Positions 24,146-35,870 of a DNA stretch of 64,000 nt are shown here, piece after piece. A model generated the notes under the pieces. That model was not told where the DNA came from. It did not search any database and was given only the letters and a program-made list of their open reading frames with translations. Source of the stretch: Ophioderma brevispina (lineage: Eukaryota > Echinodermata > Ophiuroidea > Amphilepidida > Ophiodermatidae); contig JAMKCH010041379.1 of assembly GCA_023653785.1 (NCBI GenBank), forward strand, positions 1 to 64,000, written 5' to 3'. The translations under genes were made by a program, and so were the position numbers. The stretch's first letter is position 1. Every line of letters starts with the position of its first letter.

Positions 24146-24760
24146 TCACTTGCAACCAACGAGACCAACAGAAATGGTATGTACACGAAGGACTTCATGG
24201 AACAATTTAACCTTATTGCCACTGAAACAAGATGCCAAAATCAAGCAAGTAGACTGTGGATACACCGTCACCCAAATGGAGAACCTTTCCAGCTGGACTA
24301 CATTCTGATCAGAAAGAAGTGGATTAACAGAGCCTACAAAACTTTTGAAGTTGTTAAGTCTGATCATATAATTGTCTCTTGTAGGGGCCAGATAAGTCTG
24401 CTAAGGCTGCACTTGATGATGCTTACACCATGGTGCTTGAGGGACATGTTAAGTCCAGGGCTGAAGCGCTTGACAACCATACTGCTGCCTGGGAGGCATT
24501 GAGGTAGATGACTGACAAGAAGGCTACCCCACCTTTAAGAATCAAAGGTGAATCAGATGAGGAGTGCCTTAACACAGGTTTCAACACTTTAGCTCTCTAC
24601 TTGGCAAAACGGTCCAGAATAACACCAACTTTGATGAACCTTTCTTCAATCACAAGATAGTAGACACCCTTCCCATCCAGACTGGACCTTTCACTACAAA
24701 AGAGTTTCAGAACTGCCTGAAGAAACTGAAAAAACACCAGGACACCTGGTCCCATCATTC
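24146..24760 (+). mobile_element. RTE-like non-LTR retrotransposon, endonuclease-to-RT linker fragment
   Basis: The plus strand encodes the C-terminal part of an apurinic-type endonuclease: TNETNRNG, DFMEQFNLIA, RLWIHRHPNGEPFQLDYILI, RKKWIN, and VVKSDHIIVS, carrying the conserved LDYILI and SDHxxV signatures. After a frame shift near 24385 comes the linker that precedes reverse transcriptase in this type: AAWEALR, an in-frame TAG, then KATPPLRIKGES. After a second shift near 24600 come LLGKTV, DEPFFNHKIVDTLP and GPFTTKEFQNCLKKLKK. It ends where the reverse transcriptase domain should begin, and the flanking sequence changes abruptly at about 24760. It is a dead fragment truncated at both ends. 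The family is known for nicking chromosomal DNA and priming reverse transcription there. Confidence 0.82.
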
Positions 24761-26921
24761 GATTTTGGCGGGATTTAAAATTTCGGCGTAAAAACGGCAG
24801 CCATCTTGAAAAATTATCATCTCACTTCCACTTTAATGTATCATTACAACACATTTTGCAAGCATAACCATAAACAGTTTAATGAAACAAGAGTTAATAT
24901 GTTGTAAAAAAAATTTATAAATCAATAAAACAAGAGTTAATATGTTGAATAATAACCAATTATAGGCAAAAATGGTATATAGGTTTTATGCAATTTAGCA
25001 TGTCTTGCCATGCTTTCTTTTTTCTACCTTTTTGATATGTTGTTTGGGAGGGTTTGTACAGCAAGTTACAGCAAGAAAACCTTCTGTAGCAATTATGTCT
25101 AGGTCATACTGTAGATTGAGTGGACTATATCGGCAAGGACGAACTAAACTAAAGTAAGTATTCAGAACCGAAATGGTTGGTTGGTCCCTAAAAACAATCT
25201 CACACCTAAACTGGAAATCTTTTATGGAATATTTCAACAAAAGGAATGGAACATCCAACTGAAGGACTCTAAACATGGTTGGCGGGGTGGACGCAAACAC
25301 AGCAACTAGTGGACTTCAGAGTATGCAGTCTGCCCGTTTTGGATAAAAAAATGTAACATTTGCATCTAAAATATGTCGTTCAATATTCAATAATGTGATA
25401 CTTGGAAAACTCGGTACGGTACACCTACTTTTACACCTACTTTAGCGATAAACACTGTAGCAAATGCTAATTACTCGCGCATGCGTCAGATTTATAGCAA
25501 GATTGGAAGAACAAGTCATGCTTTATGGGGTGCAAGAGACTAGACACCCCAATTTTACATGGCACACTTATCGATGTTGTAAGGTTGGTAATTTTTTTTT
25601 TATTAATGGTCGACGGTGTTTTTGTACTGCGTATTTAAGCGTACCGTGTATCGAAATTTTGCTTTCCAAGAAGCTGAAGCTGAAACGGCGCAAAATGAGG
25701 GGAAAATAAATTATTTTTCACACAGTCACCTTAGGTACTATGTTCAGAATGAGTCAGAAAAAAATGGACACTGATTGTGACCGCCATTTTGCATCTTTAA
25801 GCATTATATATCTTCGCAGATGTGGTATCAATGTAAAGCTTATATCATTAGCTTTAATTTGATGCAGAGATCATTCCCATCAATTAGGCCTAGGTCGAGT
25901 TACATTCCTTTGAATCAGGCAGTCTGTTTTATGCTCTATCCACGAATTCCCATTTAGATGCATGGCGGGCAATGAAGCAGATCACTACCCAAAATGATAA
26001 GGGTATATCATGTGGATTATCATTCAAGATTCAAGAGCCATGTTTATATTATATTAAGTCTGCCATAATGTTAAGAACTATTTGGAAACTGTTTTAAAAT
26101 GTGGCATGTTTTGGTCTACAAAATAAGACAATACATAAAATTTTCTTCCATCGAAAGGTTGTCACCAATGTTTGTTTCTTCGTCTGTTGTGTTTTCATTC
26201 AACACTTCCAGAAAATGATACATGTATCAAGTTACAATAATTTTATAAGCGACGAGGGCATAGAAGGGTAGAGAGGACAACAGTGGGTAAATTGTGACTG
26301 CAGAAAGTGGACTACCTCATTCAAAAGACGGTATCTTTCCGTTGATACCAAGTTTATGGGGAGAAAGATGCAAAATCGCAATCTGGGTCCAGTTTTTTTT
26401 ACTCACTCTGTAGTTTCGCAATCGACGGGGCAGATCCAGGAATTTTCAATGGGGGGGGGGGGGGCACCGGAAAAACAATTTTCTCAAGCACTAAACAACA
26501 GAAAGTAACATAAGGCAAAATACAGTGCTAGTGCTACAGTTCACTACAGTTTAATGTAGCCATCATAAAATCCGCCGATATCCGGCGGGTGCACCCCCCC
26601 CATCTGCCCCTATCATGTAAAATACAGCGGTGTTTGGGGCTAACTACTGAAATTGAACACCGATGACCTTCTGAACCCCAAAACCTGTGCGAAGCATTTT
26701 GGTACAATGTGAATGGAAACTTATCGATGTGCTCGGGTGAAGTACATATAAGACAAGTGAGATAATGTGTCTTGCCCTAGCTTACAAACACGTTGGTCAA
26801 ATTAAAAAGTCTACTTGAACATAAGTCCTGCGCTTTTCCACCGGACAACACGTTCAGCTCTCTAAAATGAATTGGTTAAAATTTAAATAAAAACGTTTGG
26901 CTATTAGCTTTTTGTACTTAC
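24761..26921. other. Non-coding sequence, probable receptor intron
   Basis: This lies between two receptor exons on the minus strand and is probably intronic. It contains the inverted second copy of the dispersed repeat (about 25005-25110) and a G run at about 26450-26463. A short CCGCCGATATCCGGCGG hairpin sits near 26571-26587. No other gene is recognised; frames of 81-101 codons at 24995-25300 and 25464-25709 have no motifs. Confidence 0.5.
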
Positions 26922-27060
26922 CGATCCATATTGACGCACAAATAACGACAGCCTTAATAACTGTACGGTTGTGCCTTGATTTAACGGCGTGGACAATCAG
27001 GTAGTATCGGTCAATCGTCATGGCTGTTAGAGTGCAGCATGTGGCTTGTACTGTAAAAAC
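26922..27060 (-). CDS. Kisspeptin-receptor-like GPCR, TM3-TM4 exon
   Basis: Minus strand, 139 nt, intact. An acceptor TTTTTAG precedes 27060 and a consensus donor GTAAGTAC follows 26922. The 46-residue product begins VFTVQATCCTLTAM, then IDRYYLIVHAV with the DRY motif at the cytoplasmic end of TM3, then the basic loop KSRHNRTV, then AVVICASIWIG of TM4. VQATC-x-TLTAM before DRY/DRW, together with SIW(V/I)G in TM4, is the pattern I associate with kisspeptin (GPR54) receptors. Galanin and allatostatin-A receptors are the next closest. The exon ends in phase 1, which the TM4-TM6 block completes correctly. Exons for the N-terminus, TM1 and TM2 were not found upstream in the window. The product would be a G-protein-coupled peptide receptor in the plasma membrane. 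Confidence 0.85.
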
Positions 27061-27282
27061 CTAAAAATGACAAAAAAAATACTTGTGTGTCACTAAATGT
27101 CACAAAGTAGACATCCCAAATCATAAGGAAGATTCCCATAATGGAAAACAACCTTTGTCAAAGAAAAATGACATACCAGATATTAGAACAGAGAAGGAAA
27201 TCCCTTTTTCAAATTTCATTCCTAATAAGATATGTGCAAATCCGGGGCAACTCAAGCGCACGTAATAAAGGTACACTCTTAT

Positions 27283-27530
27283 TGGTAGGGTTTTTCTATA
27301 GGTTGAAGGGCGCTGAATCAGATTTTTTTGGTCCAACCTGTGGGAAAAGTGGGGAACTTTGTAAAATAAGGTGTAAAATTAGTACATGGTTAAATTTGAA
27401 ATCAAGTCAAATTGTGTTTAAATGTACACCTATATATTTGTCTCACTTTAAGGATTTAAAAAAAAAAATTAGTTTGTTTAGGTTCCGACCTTTTAGTTAC
27501 ACGGCTACAGCCCTGATAAGGTAAGTTTCC
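27283..27530 (+). mobile_element. Foldback family A, solo left arm
   Basis: It matches the left arm of the 11.06-12.21 kb element in order: TATAGGTTGAAGGGCGCTGA, GTCCAACCTGTGGGAAA, GGGGAACTTTGTAAAATAAG, AAATCAAGTCAAATTGTGTT, GGTTCCGACC, and CTACAGCCCTGATAAGGT. No inverted partner is seen nearby, so it is a deletion derivative or a solo arm. Confidence 0.75.
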
Positions 27531-27999
27531 GAAAGATTATGTAACTGCAGGTCTAAAAACTCCTGCCCTCTCCGCGGAAGATGTCTGGTCAATGCAGTCG
27601 TCTACAAAGCGACAGTTACATCCGATAAGGATAATTCCAAAAAAGTCATATATAGGGCTCGCAGGGGGGGATTTCAAGTCTAGATTCAACAATCAAAACA
27701 AATCTTTCAGACACCAAAAGTACGAAAAAGAAACAGTCCTATCAAAATACATATGGGAGCAGAAAAACAGAATGCCAATATCTCAATTCACTGGCAAATC
27801 GTAACACCCACAGACGCAACTCTGTCAATGTAACTTATGCATGGACGAGAAGCTCGAGATTCTCATGTCAAGGGGCGATATTCTTAACAAGCGCACCGAG
27901 CTCATATCGATGTGTCGCCATGGTAAACGTAAACAACATTGTACAACGAAAAAGAGGTAGTTATGTGTTGGTTCGTGGTGTTAAAATGCATCATAGTAC

Positions 28000-28045
28000 C
28001 TATATATATATATATTATATATATAATATATATATATATATATAT
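28000..28045. repeat. Imperfect (TA)n microsatellite
   Basis: About 46 bases of TA with two interruptions (ATTATAT and ATAATAT). Confidence 0.95.
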
Positions 28046-28161
28046 CTCTAAATCGATATAGCTATACCAACGAATGGTATGGAATGGCCACCTGTACAGA
28101 GCCATAGCAGGTATAGAAATATGTCTATACAGAATGGCGTATACTTCATTAGTTACTTCCA

Positions 28162-29682
28162 TTTGGTGTTTAATAGTCCATAAGCTTGCCATCATCAGAT
28201 TTTCCGTTCGTTGCACCCAATTAGTGATTAATTTTCCCATATATCACCTTGAAGGGATGTCCCCCTGACTAGGATTAGGTATGTTTCCGCCCCGAAAAGC
28301 TGCACGTTAGCGTGCCCTGCCCCCCCCCCCACCCACCCCAAATTTCAAAATGGCCGCCATTGTTTTATGTAAAACCGCCATTGTAATTTCATTACAGATA
28401 GAAATTTTATTCACGACTATACAAAACCAAGTTTTAACTGCCTGAAGGGGGCTTAAACATCTAGGCGTCTAAGATGGCCGCCGCAAGGACGCATATTTTG
28501 CTAAATGAACTTAAAATGGCAAATTGTTGAAATAAGAACGTGGGTGATATTTTGGGAGCTCCAAAAAGAATTTATGGCATTTATATTTTATGTACAGGCT
28601 TGTTTTTAAAGATGGCGGTGATTGTATTTGCTCTAGGGTACGTAAATCGGGAAGAAAAGCAGCCTTACCCATCTTTTCGACGTTATTAAACAACACTTTG
28701 TAATAATGACCCTAAATCATTTCCAAGATGTAAAAAATATTAAAGTGAGGTATTGACTTGTCCTAGAGGGTGCCGTTACTATAGCTGAGTACTACTTGGG
28801 CCATATAACGTAGTTTAAACCGACTCTATAATAGTTCATAGGAAGACAACAGCTCATATCAACTTGATACAATAAAATCATAATAAATGGGTGTGGACTG
28901 TATTTAAGGACTACTCAGTGACGTCATAGGTATTTCCCAGTTAAAATAAAAAATATGCTTATGAAGAAGTGAAAAAACTGTGCATATGTAGAAGGAAAAT
29001 TTAAATATGGTGACCTAAGTCATCAAGTGCTATCTTTATTTCTGACTTGTACCACAGGCCCCTTCTCTCGCTCTACTGCGTAGATCAGTTTCTTTACCAG
29101 CGTCAACTAGTGTTGAGTGGTCTGCAACAATCCAGAAGTACGAGAGAAAATTGTTTTCGATATGGTTCTTATTATGTCGAAAAATATGTGCAGGGGCGTT
29201 TTTCTTCTTGATTTATGTCCCCCGGAGCGGGTATAACCGCCGCCATCATGAGTTATGATCATGTCCGCAATGCACAAATGCCATTAAATCTCTTTTTGGT
29301 GCTCTCAAAATATTACTCGCATTCTTACCCCATCTATTTGGCAATTTTAGTACATTTAACAAAACATGCCTCCTACCGGCGGCCATCTTGGACACTTAAT
29401 GTTTAAACCACTTCAGGAAGGAAGAACTTTATTTCATTTAGTCCTGGATAAAATTCTATAATGAAAATACAATAGCAGTTTTCATAAAACAATGGTGGCC
29501 ATTTTGAAATAGGCAATACACGCAAATGTGCAGCTTTTCGGGGCGGAAACATACCTAATCCTAGTAAGGGGGACACCCCCTTCAAGGTGATATATTGGAA
29601 AATTAATCACCAGGTGGGTGCAACAAACTCGAATTTTAAGGCCCGTACAGAAACTGGCTTATGGACTATAACGCAAAATCAA
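28162..29682. mobile_element. Large foldback element with arms of about 530 bp
   Basis: The arms are about 28162-28695 and 29155-29682, inverted relative to each other around a spacer of about 460 bp. Paired landmarks from outside inward are TAGTCCATAAGC; TTGCACCCA; GTGATTAATTTTCC; ATATCACCTTGAAGGG; TAGGATTAGGTATGTTTCCG; CCCCGAAAAGCTGCAC; TTTCAAAATGGCC; AAGATGGCCGCCG; and TTTTCGAC(A/G)T-type sequence. Outer flanks differ beyond the arms, which marks the element ends. Several AAGATGGCCGCC phrases occur, but no open frame resembles a transposase. It is a non-autonomous foldback transposon or an inverted duplication of one. Confidence 0.82.
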
Positions 29683-30619
29683 CAAATACACCAGGTCAAT
29701 TGGCTTCGTTGTTAATAGGGCGAACATGACAAACGACTTCTTTCCGGGTTGGTTGACAAGCAAGTAAACAATAAACAATAGTTGTTCAATACTGAATTCC
29801 TCCTGTCCCGGTTCGGTCAAAGGTTGATGGATTAGTTTCTCGACAAAGGCAGTCATTGACAGTGGACAACGTTTCTAGTTTTTCGTATTGCATAATAGTG
29901 CCGACAGGTTTGGTTTCCTGATCTCCTATTTCAATAAGGCTAGATACGGAAAAGATAAATTGACCTATTTGTATGTTGGACAAAACTGATGAGCTAGAAG
30001 GTAATACATGAATGCTTTCTTGAGCAAATATTCCATCTACCCAATAACCCATTGATAGAAACTACTTCATCCAGGTAACTTCATGTTCTATCATCTAGCA
30101 TAAAACGTCAACTTAACTTTCATCGACCTATATTCATCATCATACACGGAATAGTTTCCACTGATTGCTGGTGTCGATAGACGTCTTTATGTCACGTATG
30201 ATACCACAATCCCATAGTGTGTTATTTACTGCTGGAGTAATGGCTGCCTGCGATAGCTAAATATTTAATTGAATATCCTTAAATAACGACTGAATGCGGT
30301 TTTTCGTTACTGAATATAACGGAGATTTTTGAACTATCATTTCCTGAAACCTCGCAACATTCATAATGTTGCTTATATTCACGATGCACTGTTAATCGGC
30401 AGGTTATTTTCCGCCCCATGTAGAGAAATTTGTACATACTGATTTTCTAAGTCGGCGTGATTGAGTCCCTTTGGTGAGAACACCTTATCCATATGTAAAA
30501 ACGGGATCTTTTCGAATGATCATTTTGTCGTCGAAATCATGTCACAAGCATGAAATGTTCTGAGACTATAGTACATGGGGAAATGTTATTGATGTTTTGG
30601 TTTAGCTTTTTTCATATAC
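29683..30619. other. Unrecognised non-coding sequence
   Basis: No gene, RNA or repeat is recognised. An 88-codon minus frame at 29786-30052 has no motif. Confidence 0.5.
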
Positions 30620-31030
30620 AAGTTGACACAGATGTTTTTTTTCACTGCTGCATTCTGTACACACTGTATGAGTGCACTAGCTGTTAGTACATATAACAAA
30701 TTTATTGCCGTCCGATCTGGTGGGCTCAAACGTATGTACCAATGTTCTGTGGCTGATTGATCCAAACACATTCTAATCCTGTAGATGACAAACGAAGCGG
30801 CTCATGCGATATGGCTAATGTCGTCTTTCAGAAGCAATGTCTATATAGTAAAACATTGAGGTCTTTAGCAGAGTTTGCAGTCTTGATTTTGGCATCGCCA
30901 ATGATTGTGTTCGGGAGAAAGGAAGGCTTTCGATACTTAGAATAATAAAAATACACAATCTTCGTCTTTGAATAATTCAACATTATTGGACATGGCCCAA
31001 GATTTGAAGTCGGGTATTCATCTCTGCATG
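30620..31030 (-). mobile_element. CR1/L2-like non-LTR retrotransposon, reverse transcriptase C-terminal remnant
   Basis: The minus strand encodes, from high to low coordinates, LNYSKTKIVYF followed by PNTIIGDAKIKTANSAKDLN. This corresponds to the LN-x-SKTE then xxxVRDLGV region after the catalytic site. After a gap and frame changes come IYRIRMCLDQSATEH and NLLYVLTASALIQCVQNAAV, matching the family pattern of a long LDYCNxLLYGLP stretch ending in LQxVQNAAAR. The catalytic FxDD and everything upstream is missing. There are several frameshifts and the element is inactive. Clade assignment rests only on these phrases. Confidence 0.7.
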
Positions 31031-33545
31031 GACCTTGTAGATAAGAGGACATACAACGTGATAACACAAATTACCCAATTCAATTACCCATTCATCTCGA
31101 CAAAAGCCAAGCCACGAACACACTTCTTTGTATACAATTACAAATGAAGAGCGCAGCTCATTGTTCTCATTTCGGAATGGTGAAGTCATTAGTTGTGATT
31201 ACAGCTGGGGAGATTTCGGAAATTCTGCAATGCGTGTTCATGACGTTCGAGAGACTTCTTAGGATGCGCAATAATAATGGGAAAATCCGGTATGGTCTAG
31301 GCTATCGGAAGCTGAAAACAGAATTTAAATAAGACTTTCTGTTGGTGAGTGTTGGTGTTGTTTTTGTGTTAGTAACGTTGCGCCATGAGTCAATCCCGGA
31401 AATTGAGGGTTGAAAAAGTACTCCTAAATAATCGTAGATTATGCGCGATATAATGTGACTAGTGAGATGTACTATCTGTGTGCCCAGTGTCATCATTGCA
31501 AGGTGACATTTACTTTTACTAAGGTGACATTGCAAATATGCATGGCTATTTTCCGGCAGTGGAACCAAGTTTGAATTGGGAAATGCAATGGGAGTATTGA
31601 TTGCTGTCATAATTATATGCGCGGAACCGTGTTTTGATTAAGAAGGGTCAGTTGCGGCGCGGTCAAGCATGGTTTGCATGACACGTACAATGTACACACA
31701 TTTACTGCATTCGGTTGTGTGTATATTGCAACGCAATGCATTTGAACTTAGGTCAGTCAGGAATGTACTACACATGCGCGAATTGCCGTCGGTGACTAGC
31801 GTCAGTGACTAGTCACTAGAATCTTTTATACAGGCTTCAAAAGAGAGGTTTGTTTGTGCAATCACTCCATGTGTATAGAAGTGCATACACCGCGACCGCC
31901 TGTGATCTTATCTCTTTGCCGCGATCGATGCAGTGACAGCGGTCTTTACTAAAGAAAACCTGTCCACAAAGCTTTCACCGGATGTTGTGACCCCGTGCTT
32001 TAGGGGTCTTTGGAAGTTGCATAGTACACTCAGTTTCCATGTTTTTTTGCAAGTTGTTGTCACCAAATAGAGCAGAAATTCTTTCAAAAAATACCGAAAA
32101 CTCCATCAAAATCCGTCATTCCTTTGTGGAGCTACGACTCTAGAAAAGCTTGCTTTTTGGGTGATTTTGTGACCCGTAATTGTTAAAAATCTTTTGAAAA
32201 TAATATGAACATGTTCCAATAACTTCCGAATCTTGAGAAATGGTGTTATGAAAGTTCAATGTACCTTGTAACAAAAACCCACCAAATTGTAATATTTTAA
32301 CTTCCGGTTATATGTTGAATTTGTTTACCGTTGTGGCTGTTTACAGCAGACACGTTACTGGCATAAGCTTACACATTCAACTATCATGACCATTTCGAAC
32401 TGATTACAATGTCAGGTTCATCTGAAATATGAGTGTGATAAGTAATACTTTATACCTAGTTAAATTGATAAATTACTTACCCTCGTCTTCCGAAGGGGGG
32501 GGGGGTTACCGCTTTCTTCTATTTTTTGCGTCATACTAAAGCCCCCTTTTTCCGTTGTCAAATAAGTTAATGTATTACTTATTGACATTTTATGCTCCTT
32601 TTCATGCCAAATAAAAACAAAAAACAAAAACTCCCATCGGGGTATAGGAAAGGTAAAGAAGGGTGATCTCAAAGTGATGGATATGGTGTGGCAATCACCC
32701 ACCTCCTTTCGGGAGGGAAATACCAACACGCCTAGTACGACACAGGAATATCACATACACTTCATTTTGGTAGCAAAAGATAGCAGGTCCTCCGCTTTCC
32801 TTTGATACCAAAACGACACCAACACACTGACAATATGCCATAACGACGTTATAAAGTTCGCATGCCAGCAAATTGTCAATTTCCATATACACACAGTGCA
32901 GTACGGTGGAATTTTTTTTCGCAATATTCGATTTTCATGCGAGTTTTTGGCTCTACATGATGGAAAGTGTTTAAGTTACAATTTTGTTTTTGAGCCAGTA
33001 AATCTGCAAAATATCACTTTTTCTACCTATATGAAGTATTTTCATACTTCCCTTGTCTTATGACGTCATAGTGACGTCATAATTGGTTCTTACATACTTT
33101 GATACCAATGGAAAGAAGAAACCCTAAGCTATACTGTAGGTAACAAATTTTTTAATTGGATTTTCAATAAGGAAAAATTAATGGAGGGGGGGGGGGGCGG
33201 GCCCCCTTCAGGTGTGCTGTTAATGGATCAGATAGACAAGGGTTAATTAGCAATAGTTACAAATGATGAAAATGGCATGCTATGTTGGGACGCTTTTCAT
33301 TGTTTTTGAACATAATTTTTCTGATCTTTCAATATACCTGCTGTGGCAGTCTATGGCAATTTAAGGCGGGGCTGAACCTTCCCAGTATGCCCGCGCGACT
33401 TTCCGAAGAGCGATGGGCAATCAGCCCTCGTGCAGAGAGGGTGATTATCGCATTACTTCAGCTGGTAAACCGGATCATGGTGGGATTTAATAACAAAAGG
33501 CGGCAACCTGATAGGGTACTTGAAACTAGTGTGTTGTAGGTCCTA
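31031..33545. other. Unrecognised non-coding sequence with paired TGACGTCA sites
   Basis: No gene is called. Two exact TGACGTCA octamers lie 3 bp apart at 33061-33068 and 33072-33079. A G run occurs at about 33184-33197. A frame at 33282-33539 has a short phrase MPARLSEERWAI that faintly recalls the start of Tc1-type transposases; it is too short to call. Confidence 0.45.
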
Positions 33546-34640
33546 CAGACTGTCCCCAAAAAACTATACAATCAAAGATTAATTTTTTTTGGCCACAAAC
33601 TTAAGTTCATCTCAACTGGACTTTAACTGATTCGTTTGTAGGAATGTTCCAGCTTTCATGAGATTTTTAGTTGGTGTAATTTGGGGGTCTGGTTCAGGAG
33701 TTATGGCCATTTACCTGAGACACTTGAAAAACCTGTTGGGCCAGTTTAAGCTATCCTGATATAAACACAATTGCCATTGAAAATCAACTTCAAGACATTC
33801 TTTATTGAAAATTCAAATAAAAAATAGGTATAATGTGCTGCTCCTTGTGATATAACATAATTTATAACTTTATAATGTCGCAATTGCCAATAAATACACC
33901 AAGCATTAGGAAATTCAATTCCAAACAGTCTTGTTGTCTCAGCCTTACTTCGGGGTTCAGCAGAAGGTAGAACCATAAAAACACCCTTGTTGAAAGTAAA
34001 CTGAAACCTTTGAACACCAACCATCCTTTTCTTTATTGTTCTTTGTTCAACACTGTTTTTTTTTCATTATGTTCCTCCCTGGCATCTTGGAGGCAGTTGA
34101 GAATAGGGGACGGGTAAATTGTCCCTCCAAAATAGAGCATTGTCCACACATTTGTCCCCAACAGAGACTTGTGGTTGTTCCATTAGTTTCAGCAGTCAAT
34201 TTCCCAAATTTTCCATGAATTTCATTATTATTGTCCCCCCCCCCCCAGAGAGTGAATCCCCATTTCCCTCAGAGCATAATTTCTGGTGCTTTCATTGTTG
34301 GAAAATAATATATTGATTAGTTCAATAATGCATAAATACATTCACTCTGATCTGTACAGTATTATTTTGTTCGAAAACGGTTCAATCCCACAATGATGCT
34401 ACACGTCTTATACCTTTAGTTTCTGAACTTCAAGTGAAACTGGCCCAAGTGGTATTTGATCCTTTGTGTTCAGTGAACATATCGATGCCAGTTAGGGTCC
34501 ATCAAATTGAATGGAATAAAAGCGAGGATTTAGCTTAGGATCTTGTCTAACAAATAAAGTCAAAATATCTTGCAGAAATGCACAGCTTATATTTGTTATA
34601 ATTTTTAGTTTGATTGTATAGTTTTTATTGGGACAGTCTG
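33546..34640. mobile_element. Tc1/mariner-style non-autonomous element
   Basis: The terminal inverted repeats are about 35 bp. The left end starts CAGACTGTCCCCAAAAAACT, and the reverse complement of the right end starts CAGACTGTCCCAATAAAAAC; both continue through TATACAATCAAA. Each end is flanked by the dinucleotide TA (33544-33545 and 34641-34642), the target duplication used by Tc1/mariner elements. The length, 1.1 kb, is slightly short for an autonomous copy and no D,D,D/E transposase motif was found in any frame. It is a degenerate or internally replaced copy. Confidence 0.8.
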
Positions 34641-34927
34641 TATTATCTACTAGGTCCATGATTCTGTAATTTATTGACGGCTTCAGCAGTTTTGAACGGT
34701 TTCAGCACTAGACACACGTGTGTAATCTGCGTATACCATATACACAAGTCCAATCACGTAACTCAAAGAACCAGCATATAATATGAAATCAAGTGGTCCA
34801 TTGAGTCATCCTTTGCTGTACCACAAAGAAGCAGGCACATCAACAATCTGCGATTCATCTGTATGATGACTCGATCCATCTAGAAACTGTTTCACCGATG
34901 GAATAGGCGATGGTGTCAAATGCGGCA

Positions 34928-34957
34928 GTGCGTGTGTGTGTTGTGTGTGTGTGTGTA
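34928..34957. repeat. (GT)n microsatellite
   Basis: About 30 bases of GT interrupted once by TT. Confidence 0.9.
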
Positions 34958-35808
34958 GGTTTTGTTCATTTATTTGGTTAATTAACTAAAGTAAACTATA
35001 GGGTGAATGGAAGTCATGTATCTTGAGACTTGACTTTTGAGGGGTAGGTATTACTTAGGTATTCGATGATAGAGGTAATACACTATGCAAATCATTTGAG
35101 AATATTTGAGAGTAAATCAAGGGCGGATGCCAGATTATAGAACTGTTAGAATGAGTTCTCTTTAGGGGCTTGGAAAATAGGTTAATAGTAGATCAGATGC
35201 AGAATAATGTGACATTTTAATAAAATGTAATACAGTACACCTGCGCACGAATAATTAATATCCAAGTTTGACTCATGGAGCTTAGCTTCAATTTTGTTAA
35301 TTTAACCAATGATCGAAGTAACCGTGCCATTTCCCCTGACAGACAATGCCATTTGAGATAAAGACGGTCTATATTTATTCATCAAAATGATCAAAGTAAT
35401 TGTCTAGGACAGCCGCCGTAGCACATTGGGAATAAAACCTAAGAAAATAGATCACGTCAATATTAGTACAGGCTATGTCACTGGGGATATGAAAATCTAG
35501 AGGAAAATCAAACCGATAAAGTTTAAAAGGGAACAGAATTTCATTCATTGTCTGATATATCTGTGACACATCTGTAACAACGCGGGGTTCGGAAGTATGT
35601 GCACCGTATTCCAATTATTTGCTCTCGCTATAACGACTAGCATGGATAGATTTGATAAGCAATCTCGTGAAGGGAGAGAGAGCTTCAAAACAACTTTTCT
35701 AGCTTTACAAAGTTAGAACATATTTAGATTGGATGCAGGTTTACCGGGTATTTGACAACCACTTTTTATCAGCGTCTTCCGTAAATGCATTCTAATACAG
35801 CAGTATTG

Positions 35809-35816
35809 TCAATCAG

Positions 35817-35869
<53 letters not shown>

Positions 35870-35870
35870 T
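35809..35870. repeat. (TCAA)n tetranucleotide microsatellite
   Basis: About fifteen copies of TCAA, with one TCAG near the start, followed by a pyrimidine-rich run (about 35876-35960) of CTCT and TTTC units. Confidence 0.97.

Noticed and set aside
33366..33420. Possible Tc1 transposase N-terminus (MPARLSEERWAI)
   Set aside because: Only about ten residues fit and no helix-turn-helix or catalytic motif follows.
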